Assembly: GCF_002272895.1 (NCBI RefSeq) | Contig: NZ_MLAQ01000003.1 | Span: forward strand, 124,001 to 188,000 | Source of the DNA: Helicobacter sp. 12S02232-10 | GTDB lineage: Bacteria; Campylobacterota; Campylobacteria; Campylobacterales; Helicobacteraceae | DNA: 64,000 nucleotides | Direction: 5' to 3' | In this document: positions 13,971 through 23,247 of the stretch, one piece after another | Numbering within the stretch: position 1 is the stretch's first letter | How the letters are laid out: the number at the start of each line of letters is the position of its first letter | The notes under the pieces: generated by a model | Databases searched by the model: none | Told to the model about the DNA's origin: nothing | What the model saw: only the letters and a program-made list of their open reading frames with translations | Translations under genes and position numbers: made by a program

Positions 13971-15408
13971 TGTTTGCTCCTTTTTTATAGATAAGTCCTT
14001 TAAAGTTTGGTGTGCGATACAAGGGCTTTGAGGGGTAGCCTAATAATGCAGGGGTTTCAGGTTTTACTTCTCCTTCTAGAACAATCATTTTTTCAATCTC
14101 TTCAATTTGTTTTTGAGTGATTGCATTTTGTTTATCCGTTTCTTTGATGGTTTCTTCGTATGCCTCTTTTGCTTTCAAGTCTTCATAGAGATATTTTGAA
14201 TTTCTTTGGAGCATTTCGTAATATTCTTTTTTTTCAGGATCTAAGGGCTTGCCTGCATAAATGCCTTCTAAATAAAGATTGCGACTCACATCCACATCTT
14301 CACTTCTGCCATAGACAGGAGAAGAGCGGGAGGCATCAAATCGCATTCCATAATAGTTGTCTTGATAGTATCTATTACCGACATCAAAGTGGTTTTTTGG
14401 GTCGACAGGTTCAAATGCACCGCCCCCATACAATGAGTGTGCCCGATCAACACCGATATTTCCCGTGATATTGGGCAATCCACTCTGCCTAAACTGCCCG
14501 ACTTCTTTAGGATTATCTGTGCCTTGAGAGTAGAGATTAGGGGCAGGAAGTCTAAAGGTAAGCCCCCCATCATTGCCTGCTGTGCTGATTGTGTAATACC
14601 AAAGCAGGGGATAATCACTTGCTTTTAGAGTTTTCCCCAGTGGCACGTGGGTATTTGGGAGGGAGTTTCTATAAAAATAATCTTTCCTGCCGATTTGCTC
14701 TCTTTCTTCTCTTTGTTTTGTGAGGCGTGCGATTTCTTCATTGCAGTAATTATCAACCATCTCTAGCACCACTTGCTTTCTTAAGGTTTCAAACTTTTCT
14801 TTAAAATCTTTTAAGGGTTCAAGTGTGAGTTGGATTTCATCGCTTAGAGTTTTAATTTGAGTGTCAATTTCACTCTTTTTAGCTTCTAGTTCGGTTTGAA
14901 TTTCTGTGCGTGCAGAACTGATTTGATTTGTGATATCATTTTGCACGTGGCTTAGATATTCTTTTAAGGTGTTGAGTTCGGTTTCAGAGATATAGTGGTC
15001 TGTTTTAAAGACCATCGTTGCGTTATTGCCTGTAATGTTGGTTTTAAAAACAAAGGTGCCTCCCACACCTTTGATTTTTTGAATCTTAGGGGTGAGTGCA
15101 AGCGTAAAAATCTCACTCTCATTGCCAATTGCAATGGCTCGGATGTATTCTGAATAAACACTTTCATAATCTAATAGAATCTCAAAGCAGAGATTGCTAT
15201 TTTCATCGTAGTAGGCACTTCTGACAGGTAGAGTTAAAAAGACTTTGGTTTTAAAGTCTTCATAATTGGGATTTGCTGTCAGATATTCTTCTGCATTCCA
15301 ATCAATGGAAGAGTCTCCGATAAAAAAGGCTTGGGTAATGCCATTTTTAATTTGCTCTAAGAGTCTTGTTTTAGTTGTTTCATTGAGTTCTGTTTGGATT
15401 TGAGTCAT
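13963..15408 (-). CDS. Phage tail fibre protein (gpH-like, tail-collar type)
   Basis: About 481 residues from ATG 15408 (AGGAG upstream); the longer frame to 15486 lacks a site. N-terminal part links to the baseplate, residues about 160-250 are a coiled coil, then L-P-N-T-H-V-P-L-G-K-T-L, D-Y-P-L-L-W-Y-Y and G-L-T-F-R-L-P-A-P-N, a phage tail-collar pattern. A second helical stretch lies near 425-455. It follows gpI by 10 nt as in P2 (J-I-H). It probably trimerises and carries, or works with, the RCC1 protein to bind the cell surface. Confidence 0.75.
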   Translation of the reverse strand: MTQIQTELNETTKTRLLEQIKNGITQAFFIGDSSIDWNAEEYLTANPNYEDFKTKVFLTLPVRSAYYDENSNLCFEILLDYESVYSEYIRAIAIGNESEIFTLALTPKIQKIKGVGGTFVFKTNITGNNATMVFKTDHYISETELNTLKEYLSHVQNDITNQISSARTEIQTELEAKKSEIDTQIKTLSDEIQLTLEPLKDFKEKFETLRKQVVLEMVDNYCNEEIARLTKQREEREQIGRKDYFYRNSLPNTHVPLGKTLKASDYPLLWYYTISTAGNDGGLTFRLPAPNLYSQGTDNPKEVGQFRQSGLPNITGNIGVDRAHSLYGGGAFEPVDPKNHFDVGNRYYQDNYYGMRFDASRSSPVYGRSEDVDVSRNLYLEGIYAGKPLDPEKKEYYEMLQRNSKYLYEDLKAKEAYEETIKETDKQNAITQKQIEEIEKMIVLEGEVKPETPALLGYPSKPLYRTPNFKGLIYKKGANNE

Positions 15409-15418
15409 CGTATTTCTC

Positions 15419-15928
15419 CTATATTTTCCACTGGATAGCGGAATTAATAATAATGGGCGTGTTGGTGTGGGGAATTCGCACATCAATTCCCTTTAAAGAA
15501 TCTCTGAGAGGTTTGACATCTGAAACTAAAGTTCTAGCATTTGCTAATACAGAGCTATCAAAGCCATCTTTGCCAATGGTAAAGATTAAAGAGAATTCAA
15601 AAGGCTTTAGTCTGATATCTTCTTTTTGGGTTTGGATTTGTGCGTTGCCATAGATGTTAAGGGCATTTTGCACGGCTTTCTTTGTGCCTAGATTTCTTTT
15701 TTTAGTCATTGGCTCACTTAAATACTCTAAGGCTTTTGAGTTTTCTAAAAAAGAGATATCTAAATCAAATGTGGAGGCGATATAGTCTTTATTAAAGAGA
15801 GTTGGGGTATAGAAATGATTCTGGCTCACCAGCCCATTGAAAGCAAAAGTTTCTGCCATTATTTCAGAAAGGACAGAATCAAGAGCTTGAATGTATTTGG
15901 GGAAGTGAGTGGGGAGGAGATTAGACAT
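15419..15928 (-). CDS. I: Phage tail protein I
   Basis: 169 residues. It has L-L-P-T-H-F-P-K-Y-I-Q-A-L-D near the start, A-S-T-F-D-L-D-I-S-F in the middle, then K-R-N-L-G-T-K-K-A-V-Q-N-A-L and a strand region near L-K-P-F-E-F-S-L-I-F, the pattern of P2 gpI baseplate proteins. It overlaps gpJ by 8 nt and is followed by the fibre gene. gpI links wedge and fibre in the baseplate. Confidence 0.85.
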   Translation of the reverse strand: MSNLLPTHFPKYIQALDSVLSEIMAETFAFNGLVSQNHFYTPTLFNKDYIASTFDLDISFLENSKALEYLSEPMTKKRNLGTKKAVQNALNIYGNAQIQTQKEDIRLKPFEFSLIFTIGKDGFDSSVLANARTLVSDVKPLRDSLKGIDVRIPHTNTPIIINSAIQWKI

Positions 15929-16958
15929 TTTCTCCCCCTTTAACTTGGGTTACAATATTTAAACTCTCTAATATTAAAATCCCATCAGAACTCACAGACT
16001 CTAATCCCTCTATACTTACATCTTCAATTAACTCATCCATAAAGCTGGAGGCAATGATTTTAGTTTGAGATATGCCCTCGCCGATTTCTAAAGGCTGGAA
16101 TAAGGCTTTGACGTTGCTATCTACAAGATGAATAATTTCAGAATTCTTAGTGTTGTTCTTTAGGGTTAGCGTGATGGTAAGATTGAGATTAATTTCTTTG
16201 GCTTCAATGTAGCTGAGCTTATCAGTGAGGGGGATTTTATCTTCAATATTTTCTTGGAGTTTTAAAAGAGCATTGGGGGTTTTAGCCTGATAGATGACTT
16301 CAATTTGTCCTAGACCTTTATGGATAATTTTAGATTTAGCCACTTCAGGGATTGCGGAATAGTATTGATAACTCTTTAAATTTCCTGCAGTAGAAGGTTT
16401 AGAAAGAGAGAGGAGGAAGCGTTTTTTTAACTCTGTATCACTCTCGCCTTGTGCTTCTTGCGTGAAAGGGGTAAGCTTAACAATTTCAGAGATGTAGATG
16501 TTGGGGATTTCTAGAGTGGTGGTTTCATAGTCTTGGCTCAGTCCTTTTTCTAATTCGATTTCTACAATGCTTTCAGTCTCAATCTCTTCATCTTTGGCTA
16601 GATAGGCGTTATGCCCTAAATTGTCTTTGAATTTAGTGCCTTTGGGCAAGGTGATAGCAGAAGTAACAGAAATCTTAATTTTAGCTACAAAGGGTGTGCC
16701 ACCAAATCTTTTAATGCCTGCTAAGGCGACTAAAGAATCCAAATATTCGCCACTAGAAAACTCTAGATAGTTTTGAGCGATGGTAAAGTTAATATAATTG
16801 ATATAACGATTCATTCTGAATAAAAAGGCAGAAGTTAGAACGCTGAAATCATCGCCAATTAAGGGAGTATAATCAGGGTAGCTTTCTTTAAATTTTTCAA
16901 TGATGATATTTTTTTCATCTTCGATATTAAATGGGATTAAGAATTTAGGTAAGTTCAT
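15921..16958 (-). CDS. J: Baseplate assembly protein J
   Basis: 345 residues, close to the family length of about 300-370. It carries Y-P-D-Y-T-P-L near the start, L-V-A-L-A-G-I-K-R, then A-Q-G-E-S-D-T-E-L-K-K-R-F-L-L-S and A-G-N-L-K-S-Y-Q-Y-Y near residues 170-205, the conserved gpJ/gp6 region (E-S-D-x-x-x-R-R-R in relatives). It is a wedge protein of the contractile tail baseplate. Overlap of 8 nt with gpI and 1-nt spacing from the upstream gene show tight coupling. Confidence 0.9.
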   Translation of the reverse strand: MNLPKFLIPFNIEDEKNIIIEKFKESYPDYTPLIGDDFSVLTSAFLFRMNRYINYINFTIAQNYLEFSSGEYLDSLVALAGIKRFGGTPFVAKIKISVTSAITLPKGTKFKDNLGHNAYLAKDEEIETESIVEIELEKGLSQDYETTTLEIPNIYISEIVKLTPFTQEAQGESDTELKKRFLLSLSKPSTAGNLKSYQYYSAIPEVAKSKIIHKGLGQIEVIYQAKTPNALLKLQENIEDKIPLTDKLSYIEAKEINLNLTITLTLKNNTKNSEIIHLVDSNVKALFQPLEIGEGISQTKIIASSFMDELIEDVSIEGLESVSSDGILILESLNIVTQVKGGENV

Positions 16959-17366
16959 TTACAGCTCCCAATTCAGATTAAAATAAGAGACTTGCAGATT
17001 AATAGAAGTCTTAAAGAATGAGAAGTCAAGATACCCTGCTTCTTTATTAATTTCTTCCACAACATAAATGAATCGGTGTTGGGGGAGTATGCCAATGAAT
17101 TTTAGAATTTGGTTTGTGAGGTCGATAGATTCTAAGCCATCGGTATGGAGGATTGCAATTTCAAGATTGCTTTGAATCTTCCAATTGCCACTGGATGGAA
17201 TCGATATGGAATCATTTAAATCTTTAATAATACAGACTGGCAGATCAGATTCTTCATAGGTGATTTTTTCAAACAAATCTGTATGGTTAAAGATTTTAAG
17301 ATTAGTGATTTCAGATTGAAGTGTGGCTAAGAGTTCTTTTTTAACAGAGGGATTAGATTGATTCAT
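16959..17366 (-). CDS. Probable tail terminator / tail completion protein
   Basis: 135 residues. Pattern I-F-N-H-T-D-L-F-E-K-I-T-Y, D-L-P-V-C-I-I, L-E-I-A-I-L and F-F-K-T-S-I-N-L-Q-V-S-Y fits small alpha/beta tail terminator proteins (lambda gpU-like, Mu gp37-like) that cap the tube. It stands between the head-tail connector gene and gpJ, where such genes are found. Called from fold pattern and order; no family signature is certain. Confidence 0.45.
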   Translation of the reverse strand: MNQSNPSVKKELLATLQSEITNLKIFNHTDLFEKITYEESDLPVCIIKDLNDSISIPSSGNWKIQSNLEIAILHTDGLESIDLTNQILKFIGILPQHRFIYVVEEINKEAGYLDFSFFKTSINLQVSYFNLNWEL

Positions 17367-17770
17367 TGGTTTTCTCCTTTGTTAATCGTTGAATCACTAT
17401 CTTGATTGGCAGAGTCGGCTAGAGTTTTTAAACTTGGAATTTCTTTAGCTTCTAAAGATTCTTTAGCACTGCGATTGGTCTCTTTTAAAACAAGTCGTGT
17501 TAAAACTTTGGCTTCTGTTTGGGTTTGAATGATTTGAAAATTTTGCAAGGAAGAGACTTCTGTAATGATGTCTCTAAGTCTCAAATTATCCCCATCATTT
17601 TTAGTGATTAAAAGGGTAATCTGATAGCCGATGGCTCCATCTTCATACAGGACTTGGGCATTTCTTTTTAAATGCCCTTTAAAGATAAAATTACCTTTTT
17701 TAAAGATATCCGCCCCCACGTTTGTGAGGATAGAACTGAAATCTTTAGATAAAAGGGACTTTGGAATCAT
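17363..17770 (-). CDS. Probable head-tail connector protein
   Basis: 135 residues. Opens I-P-K-S-L-L-S-K-D-F-S-S-I-L-T-N-V-G-A-D, with beta strands in the middle (I-G-Y-Q-I-T-L-L-I) and a low-complexity Ser/Asp/Asn-rich tail. This looks like the lambda gpFII-type head-tail joining proteins that follow the capsid in this phage type. It overlaps the genes on either side by 4 nt. Moderate to low certainty. Confidence 0.45.
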   Translation of the reverse strand: MIPKSLLSKDFSSILTNVGADIFKKGNFIFKGHLKRNAQVLYEDGAIGYQITLLITKNDGDNLRLRDIITEVSSLQNFQIIQTQTEAKVLTRLVLKETNRSAKESLEAKEIPSLKTLADSANQDSDSTINKGENQ

Positions 17771-18036
17771 TTTTTAGCCTTTTTGGATTTTGATTGGCTG
17801 TCTGATTGTTCTTCTGCTTGATTCCCTACTTGGATAGACTCTTCCTTATCCGAATCAGGTGCTGGCTCTTGAGATTGTTTGGTTGCTTCTGTAGCTTCAA
17901 TCACCTCTATAATCACTTTATCTCTAACAAGGCGAGTGATGTAGTTTGGGTCTGTGCCTGCAGGAAATGTAATCACCTTGCCTTTGGGGTGGAAGATGCC
18001 CCAAAGCTGGGTATCATATAGGATTTGGTATTGCAT
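17767..18036 (-). CDS. Small hypothetical phage protein behind the capsid gene
   Basis: 89 residues. A compact N-terminal half (L-W-G-I-F-H-P-K-G-K-V-I-T-F-P-A-G-T) then a long Glu/Gln/Ser/Lys-rich tail ending K-S-K-K-A-K-K. It sits 11 nt after the capsid stop and overlaps the connector gene by 4 nt. It could be a capsid decoration or head completion factor from position; no family recognised. Confidence 0.6.
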   Translation of the reverse strand: MQYQILYDTQLWGIFHPKGKVITFPAGTDPNYITRLVRDKVIIEVIEATEATKQSQEPAPDSDKEESIQVGNQAEEQSDSQSKSKKAKK

Positions 18037-18047
18037 TTAGACCCTCC

Positions 18048-19937
18048 TTAACTTTTGGCTTTGGTAGATGTTACAAAGGCATTGGGGCGTTTAAAGCCAT
18101 AATCGATATCATAAAAGGCTTCAATGGTGCTAATCCCACCTTCTGTTTCTAAATATTTAATTTCTAGCCCCTTACTCCAAATTCCCATTAACACATTAGA
18201 GAGGTCAGCTAGCATAATGTCTTTGTCTTTAAAAATGTTATTCATCACCACATCAAATCCCACCATCTTGCCGTTTTCTAAGAGGGTGCGTTCAGTTTCT
18301 GTGATGTTATTTTCATTGATGGATTTTGGAGTGCCTTCAAGTGCAACATAATCGGTTGAATTACAGATAAAAACACATTTAGAGGTATCATAATCGTTAC
18401 TCCATAGCTTAGCCTTAAAGTCTAAAGCCCCTTTATAAGAGGGCTTAGCTAGAAAATCATTAATCGCACTTGTGCCTGCAAGATTAAAGATTCCCGTAAT
18501 CGGTGATGTGCCATAAAATAGGGCTTCTTCTGCTTTGAATTTCACAGCTTGAATGATTTTTTTGATAATGTAGGAATTGAGAGCAAATGGTGTCATATAA
18601 AGCATTTGGCGGGTGAGTTTGATTTTTACATAGATTGTATGGGGTTCGAGTTTAATATCGCTAAAAGTTGGGGTTTGCCCTTGTATGCTTTGCCCTTCTT
18701 CTAAGAAATACGCATTAAAAGAAGTCTCATCTCTTGGAATTTGTTGCACGCCTGTAAGGTCTGTCATTATATCAAGCATTGAGAGAACTTTAGATTGTTG
18801 GCGGATGAGTTCGATAAATTTATCCCCGTGATAAGTGATGGGCTCAATGCTTTTTACACCGGGCAAATTGGATTTAATTGTATCGGTGCCTGCCACATCA
18901 TAAGGAGTGGGGTCGGCAAATTGATTAAAAAAGCTGTTGGGGAGTTTGAATCTGCCATTTTCTGTTTTATAATCTAACTCCACTCCTGCTGTGCCTTTTA
19001 CAATATTTGCAATAGAGAAGGCGGGTTCTTGAGCTTTATCTGAAGTCTTAATAGAGAAATTAAGCTGGTTGTTTAGCTTAGATTGATAAACCTCTTCTCT
19101 GAATTCTGCAAATTTTTGCCCCTTAGAGACAGCTTGGAGTCCGAGTTGTTGCACGCCTAAGATTTCAGCAAGTTGTGCAATTTCTTTGGCTTCTTTGGCA
19201 TAGTTTGACTCTTCATTTGGGTGAGTCGGAATTGATTTTAAAAGCTCTTGGCTTAACTTTTGTTCTTTTGAGATGTTTAGAGTCTCTTGGGTTTGATTTT
19301 GAATGTCTGTTGTCATTTGATTTTCTCCTGATGTTAAATTTGAATGAGTGATTGTCTTAGCTTCTGAAACTTCCTTCACTCTCTCTTTATTAGAGATTTG
19401 AGAAAATTTAGAAACCACCGCCTGCGGGTCTGCCCCTTTCCATACAGCAGATAATTCCACGATTTCTCCGCTTTTAATTTGGTAGTGGGGAATGCCATCA
19501 ATCTCCCCGACTTCTTCAACTTCAGAATCCCCAAATCCCACAGATACAGAATCATTGAGTCCTGTTTTAAAGCGGTCAAAGGCTTCTTTAGAAGCAGGGA
19601 TATCCTCAAAGAATTTGACTTTAACTTTAAAGCCCTCACCATCCTTTTTCACCTCATCGATGCGACCGATGGAATTGTTAAAGGTTGGGTTGTGGTCTAA
19701 AAAGAGGTGCTTCGCACTCCAAACAACCCTGTCTGTATTAATCGAAACGTAATAATCTTCAAAGAAGCCACTGCGTTTAATGGTAGGGTGATTGGAGAGG
19801 GCGATAAAAGAAATGGTTAAGTTTTCTTCATCGATAGGATTCTCTTTAAAGAGTTGGGCGCTAAAATCAAAATTTGTCTTTATGTTTTGAAGTTGTTTTG
19901 TTTTTTCTATGTTTTCTTGAATTATCGTTTTAGTCAT
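18048..19937 (-). CDS. Prohead protease fused to major capsid protein (HK97 fold)
   Basis: About 629 residues from ATG 19937, which has GAGGAG 7 nt upstream and overlaps the portal stop by 8 nt; a longer frame to 20024 is less likely. Residues about 1-190 are a prohead protease: L-D-H-N (histidine), S-V-S-V-G-F (serine) and E-L-S-A-V-W-K-G-A-D-P, the U35-type signature. After a Gln/Glu-rich linker (delta-domain-like, about 215-310) comes an HK97-type major capsid region with P-I-T-G-I-F-N-L-A-G-T and L-L-E-N-G-K-M-V-G-F-D. Many relatives have two genes; here one reading frame does both jobs, presumably with self-cleavage. Confidence 0.85.
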   Translation of the reverse strand: MTKTIIQENIEKTKQLQNIKTNFDFSAQLFKENPIDEENLTISFIALSNHPTIKRSGFFEDYYVSINTDRVVWSAKHLFLDHNPTFNNSIGRIDEVKKDGEGFKVKVKFFEDIPASKEAFDRFKTGLNDSVSVGFGDSEVEEVGEIDGIPHYQIKSGEIVELSAVWKGADPQAVVSKFSQISNKERVKEVSEAKTITHSNLTSGENQMTTDIQNQTQETLNISKEQKLSQELLKSIPTHPNEESNYAKEAKEIAQLAEILGVQQLGLQAVSKGQKFAEFREEVYQSKLNNQLNFSIKTSDKAQEPAFSIANIVKGTAGVELDYKTENGRFKLPNSFFNQFADPTPYDVAGTDTIKSNLPGVKSIEPITYHGDKFIELIRQQSKVLSMLDIMTDLTGVQQIPRDETSFNAYFLEEGQSIQGQTPTFSDIKLEPHTIYVKIKLTRQMLYMTPFALNSYIIKKIIQAVKFKAEEALFYGTSPITGIFNLAGTSAINDFLAKPSYKGALDFKAKLWSNDYDTSKCVFICNSTDYVALEGTPKSINENNITETERTLLENGKMVGFDVVMNNIFKDKDIMLADLSNVLMGIWSKGLEIKYLETEGGISTIEAFYDIDYGFKRPNAFVTSTKAKS

Positions 19938-21405
19938 CTTCTTGCTCCTCTGTGTCATCTTGATTCTCCTCTTGATTAAAGGTTGGCGTTTGGTTAGGGT
20001 TAAAGGCTTGATTGATTTGGGCAATCAATTGAAAGAATGGAATGGATTCTTTGAGTTCTTCTAAATGCAGTGCAGGGTCTTTGCCTTTATCCCTTAAGAA
20101 TTCTGCTAAAGTTAGCATTCCAGATTTTAATTGGATTTGTTTGGCAGTGGCTTCTTTAGATGGGTCAATGTATTCCCACCCTTGAGCTTTAAAACTAAAA
20201 TCAGGCAAAATAAGAGAATATTCTTTAGGACTGATTTTTCCTGCGATTAAAAGATGTTTCAGCCATCGTTTAAAGATGATGTTATGGACTTTTTTGATAA
20301 TCTTTTTTTGGATTCTTTTAAAGAGTCTTCTCTCATTGGTGCCACCTTGTCTGATGGAGCTATAATTCACACTTCTTAAATCCCCTGTGAGAGTGGCGTA
20401 AGAAAGTCCCAAACTCTTGGCGATATCCCTTTCAGAATTGTAAAGAAATGTAACCATATCAGTCGTCGCAGGCGGATTGAGTGTTTGGATTTTTAGGTTT
20501 TCATCAATTTTATTGATCACGCCTGATTCAATGAGTTTCACAATCTCTTGAGGTTTCTCTTCTTCCTCGCCAATCCCTTTATAAACTTTTGAGGGGTCAA
20601 ATCCTGTTTGTCCTGTGTTTTCCGGGGTGGCAACAGCAGTAAATTCTGCCCCGATATGTTCTTTGGCAATGATGGCTGAGATATATTCTTCTTTTTGTAA
20701 AACAGGGAAGATGGAAGAGGAGAGGGCAGAGAGTCCTCGCACTTGGGTAACATAAGAAGTTTTTTTAAAATGGATCATATTCTTGGCACTGACTTGAATA
20801 TAAGCCCTTGTTTTTTCATCTTTTAAAATATAATAAGCAATTGGAGTTTGTCCGTTAAAAACAATGCCCTTTTTAATATTCTCCCCATCATCAAAGTCGT
20901 GGGGAACATTTTCAGGGGGAATGATTTGAAGCTTGAGACCTTTTGGGGTATCATTCAGATAGATAAAACACTCGCCATCTCGCAAGTAATATTTGAGTAA
21001 AAATTCTTCAATATCCCTAAAATCAAAGACTTCAAATTGGTCACATTCGAAGCACCAATCCTCCCAAAGTTCTTCAATCTTTTGATTTAAAATTTCATTG
21101 TCTGTATTCACATCTAAAATAAAGCCGTTGTCCCCAAAGATTTCAGATTCCATCGTTTCAAAATAGCCATTGATTAAAGGGGAAGCCGAAGATAAACTCC
21201 TTGCTTGGACACGAATGGTTGTATAGACGCTATCAGGGCTTGTGTCTTTGAACAATGCTCGGATTTTATTCTCATACATTTTTTTGTAATTAATAGAGCG
21301 ATAAGAGGCGTTAAAATAAGGATTGATGGTTTGTTTAGGAGGAGTGGTGCTAAATTTAGGGGGTTTCTCTGGGATTTTTTGGATTTGATAGCCTAATAGT
21401 TGCAT
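19930..21405 (-). CDS. Phage portal protein, lambda gpB family
   Basis: 491 residues. N-terminal Y-R-S-I-N-Y-K-K-M, then A-R-S-L-S-S-A-S-P-L-I-N-G-Y, R-D-G-E-C-F-I, P-P-E-N-V, K-N-M-I-H-F and, near residue 365, Y-A-T-L-T-G-D-L-R-S-V-N-Y-S-S-I-R, the lambda portal signature. The acidic C-terminus (E-E-Q-E-D-D) overlaps the protease start. The portal forms the dodecameric channel for DNA packaging. It lies after gpW as in lambda (A-W-B order). Confidence 0.9.
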   Translation of the reverse strand: MQLLGYQIQKIPEKPPKFSTTPPKQTINPYFNASYRSINYKKMYENKIRALFKDTSPDSVYTTIRVQARSLSSASPLINGYFETMESEIFGDNGFILDVNTDNEILNQKIEELWEDWCFECDQFEVFDFRDIEEFLLKYYLRDGECFIYLNDTPKGLKLQIIPPENVPHDFDDGENIKKGIVFNGQTPIAYYILKDEKTRAYIQVSAKNMIHFKKTSYVTQVRGLSALSSSIFPVLQKEEYISAIIAKEHIGAEFTAVATPENTGQTGFDPSKVYKGIGEEEEKPQEIVKLIESGVINKIDENLKIQTLNPPATTDMVTFLYNSERDIAKSLGLSYATLTGDLRSVNYSSIRQGGTNERRLFKRIQKKIIKKVHNIIFKRWLKHLLIAGKISPKEYSLILPDFSFKAQGWEYIDPSKEATAKQIQLKSGMLTLAEFLRDKGKDPALHLEELKESIPFFQLIAQINQAFNPNQTPTFNQEENQDDTEEQEDD

Positions 21406-21412
21406 CTCACAC

Positions 21413-21628
21413 CTATTTTAAAATCAACTGAATGGTTTGGCTTTGATTGGCAGAGGCAATTAAAGAAGCCTTAAGGGCTTTGAGTTCTTTTATCATCTCA
21501 ATAGGACTGCGTTTTTCGATGGATATGCCATCAATGGAATACTTAGAGATTTCAGAGCCGTTTTTAAGATTGGTTAAAATCTCAGCTTCTGCTTCTTCAA
21601 TGGCTTGAATCTTTTCTGCAAGAGTCAT
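21413..21628 (-). CDS. Head-tail joining protein gpW-like
   Basis: 71 residues, near the 68 of lambda gpW. Helix L-A-E-K-I-Q-A-I-E-E-A-E, then a strand pair S-I-D-G-I-S-I-E-K-R-S, then helix M-I-K-E-L-K-A-L-K-A-S: the gpW plan. It sits between antirepressor and portal genes and its start overlaps the antirepressor stop by 4 nt. gpW stabilises packaged DNA and makes the site for tail joining. Confidence 0.8.
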   Translation of the reverse strand: MTLAEKIQAIEEAEAEILTNLKNGSEISKYSIDGISIEKRSPIEMIKELKALKASLIASANQSQTIQLILK

Positions 21629-22356
21629 ACAGAAACCTCATCAAAGAGTGATAGAATAAATTCTCTTCCTTTTTGAGTGATTCTTCGTGTGTAAATCACC
21701 TTCCCATTATCTAAGACTTCTTGTTTAATGCTTTCATAACCTAAATCTGCATAATCACTACACATTACCCAAGTGCCATTGATTTGGTATTGTATTTTTT
21801 TAGCTTGAAGGGAATGATTGAGAGCAATGGCAGATTTAAATCCGAGTTCTTTAGCAATTTCAGTGGCTGTATAGGTCTTTTTGGTATGAGTTAAAAGCAA
21901 AACCTTACTTTCAGCTTGTTTCCTGCGTGCAACCTCATCTTTTAATCTTCCCATTAATTCCATAAAGAATTGGGGATCATTCATCATCTTATCAATAGTG
22001 GATTCTGTAGCATAAATGCCATTTTTTCGAATGGAGGGAAGGACTTCAGAGGTAATCCAACGTCTAAATGGTTTGGCGTTAGGCTTGTTACTTCGGACTA
22101 AAATATAATAAAGCTCGGGTTCTGTAACCATTGTGAAAGTTTGAATCCCACCCTTAGTTTTAAAGGGGGTGGTATAAAAACTGCCCCCTTTGTCAAATTC
22201 CTCACTTATGGAATCTCTGACTTGTTTTGTGTCTTTTATTTCTAAAATTTCACAGACATCTTTTAAACAAAACAGAGGATTCTCTATATCGCCTGCAACT
22301 CTGATTTGTCCTAAGTCTTGATGATTAAAAATTTGGAGTGATTGGTTTTGATTCAT
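21625..22356 (-). CDS. BRO-N / KilAC-type phage antirepressor
   Basis: 243 residues. The N-terminal BRO domain (about 8-115) shows G-Q-I-R-V, F-C-L-K-D-V-C-E-I-L-E-I-K, V-T-E-P-E-L-Y-Y-I-L-V-R-S-N-K-P-N-A-K-P-F-R-R-W and S-I-R-K-N-G. A C-terminal domain (about 160-240; Y-T-A-T-E-I-A-K-E-L-G-F) is like the phage antirepressor C-terminal helix-turn-helix. It overlaps the second antirepressor upstream and gpW downstream by 4 nt each. Being inside the head operon is unusual for this gene type. Confidence 0.85.
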   Translation of the reverse strand: MNQNQSLQIFNHQDLGQIRVAGDIENPLFCLKDVCEILEIKDTKQVRDSISEEFDKGGSFYTTPFKTKGGIQTFTMVTEPELYYILVRSNKPNAKPFRRWITSEVLPSIRKNGIYATESTIDKMMNDPQFFMELMGRLKDEVARRKQAESKVLLLTHTKKTYTATEIAKELGFKSAIALNHSLQAKKIQYQINGTWVMCSDYADLGYESIKQEVLDNGKVIYTRRITQKGREFILSLFDEVSV

Positions 22357-23132
22357 ATTACAACCTCATCAAAGAGTGATTCTTTTAATTTCTCCGTCAA
22401 AAAGATTTGACCCTTACCTGTAATGAGTGTTTTAGTAGAAACTCTATCGCCATAAGGGGTTTTATAAGTTTGTTCGATGACTTTTAAATAACCTCTTTCT
22501 AACATTTCTTGATAAGGTTGGTTATTAGGAAGGATGTATTTATTCTCTCTTAACCATTTAAAGAGGCGGTTTTGTCCAATTTTAATGTTTTCATCAAAAA
22601 GAAGTTTTGCAAAATCCCCAATTGGAATGGCATTGGAAGCATTGGCGACTGAATTTGCAAAACTCACTAAAGGTTTATCATTTTGGATTTGATTCTCTAA
22701 GCTTTGGATTTCTTTGGCTTGAAGTAAAGCTAATTCTAAAGCTTCAATATAATTGGTTGGAACTTTTTTTGAATGGAGGGATTTTTCACAGGTGATAAAA
22801 TAACGCCTGACTTCCATTCCGATTTGATTGTTTTCTACCATAGCAATTTGTTTGGCAGTATCTAGAGTGAGGATATAGTCTATTCTATTCTGACCACCTG
22901 CATTGCCCTTATTTGCTTGCTCCCCAAAATTGGTGAGCGAATTGATTATGATAAAATCCTCATTTGCAACAAAACCATACTTACTGATTCTGTCTTTAAT
23001 CCAAGTGCTAAAATCCTTTCCGACTTCCAATGCTTTCCATAATTCTCTAGCATTCACGCCTAGAGTTTCATTGTCTTGGATTTTAGTTTTTTGGATTTGG
23101 ATTTGATTTGAAAGATTTGGAGTGGCGCCCAT
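22353..23132 (-). CDS. AntA/AntB-type phage antirepressor with KilAC-like C-terminus
   Basis: 259 residues. Residues about 20-125 match AntA: V-N-A-R-E-L-W-K-A-L-E-V-G-K-D-F-S-T-W-I-K-D-R-I, then I-D-Y-I-L-T-L-D-T-A-K-Q-I-A-M-V-E-N-N and R-R-Y-F-I. The C-terminus (about 175-255: I-G-Q-N-R-L-F-K-W-L-R-E-N-K-Y) is the antirepressor DNA-binding type. Its last codons share an 18-nt perfect repeat with the end of the next gene. A promoter-like spacer lies upstream (23133-23330), so the two antirepressors can be a separate unit from terL. Confidence 0.85.
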   Translation of the reverse strand: MGATPNLSNQIQIQKTKIQDNETLGVNARELWKALEVGKDFSTWIKDRISKYGFVANEDFIIINSLTNFGEQANKGNAGGQNRIDYILTLDTAKQIAMVENNQIGMEVRRYFITCEKSLHSKKVPTNYIEALELALLQAKEIQSLENQIQNDKPLVSFANSVANASNAIPIGDFAKLLFDENIKIGQNRLFKWLRENKYILPNNQPYQEMLERGYLKVIEQTYKTPYGDRVSTKTLITGKGQIFLTEKLKESLFDEVVI

Positions 23133-23211
23133 ATTTAACCCTGCCTATAAAATTTAGCAGGATTGTAACACGGGAATTTTTGAGGAATTTGGGGGTAAAA
23201 TGCTCCAACTG

Positions 23212-23247
23212 ATTATAAAAGTCTTTAAAATACTCTGTCGTATTATA
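23212..23247 (-). promoter_or_regulatory. Possible promoters of the antirepressor pair
   Basis: In the 198-nt gap after terL, two minus-strand TTTATAAT boxes have their TATAAT at 23212-23217 and 23242-23247. Neither has a good -35, which is common in this genus. Confidence 0.4.
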
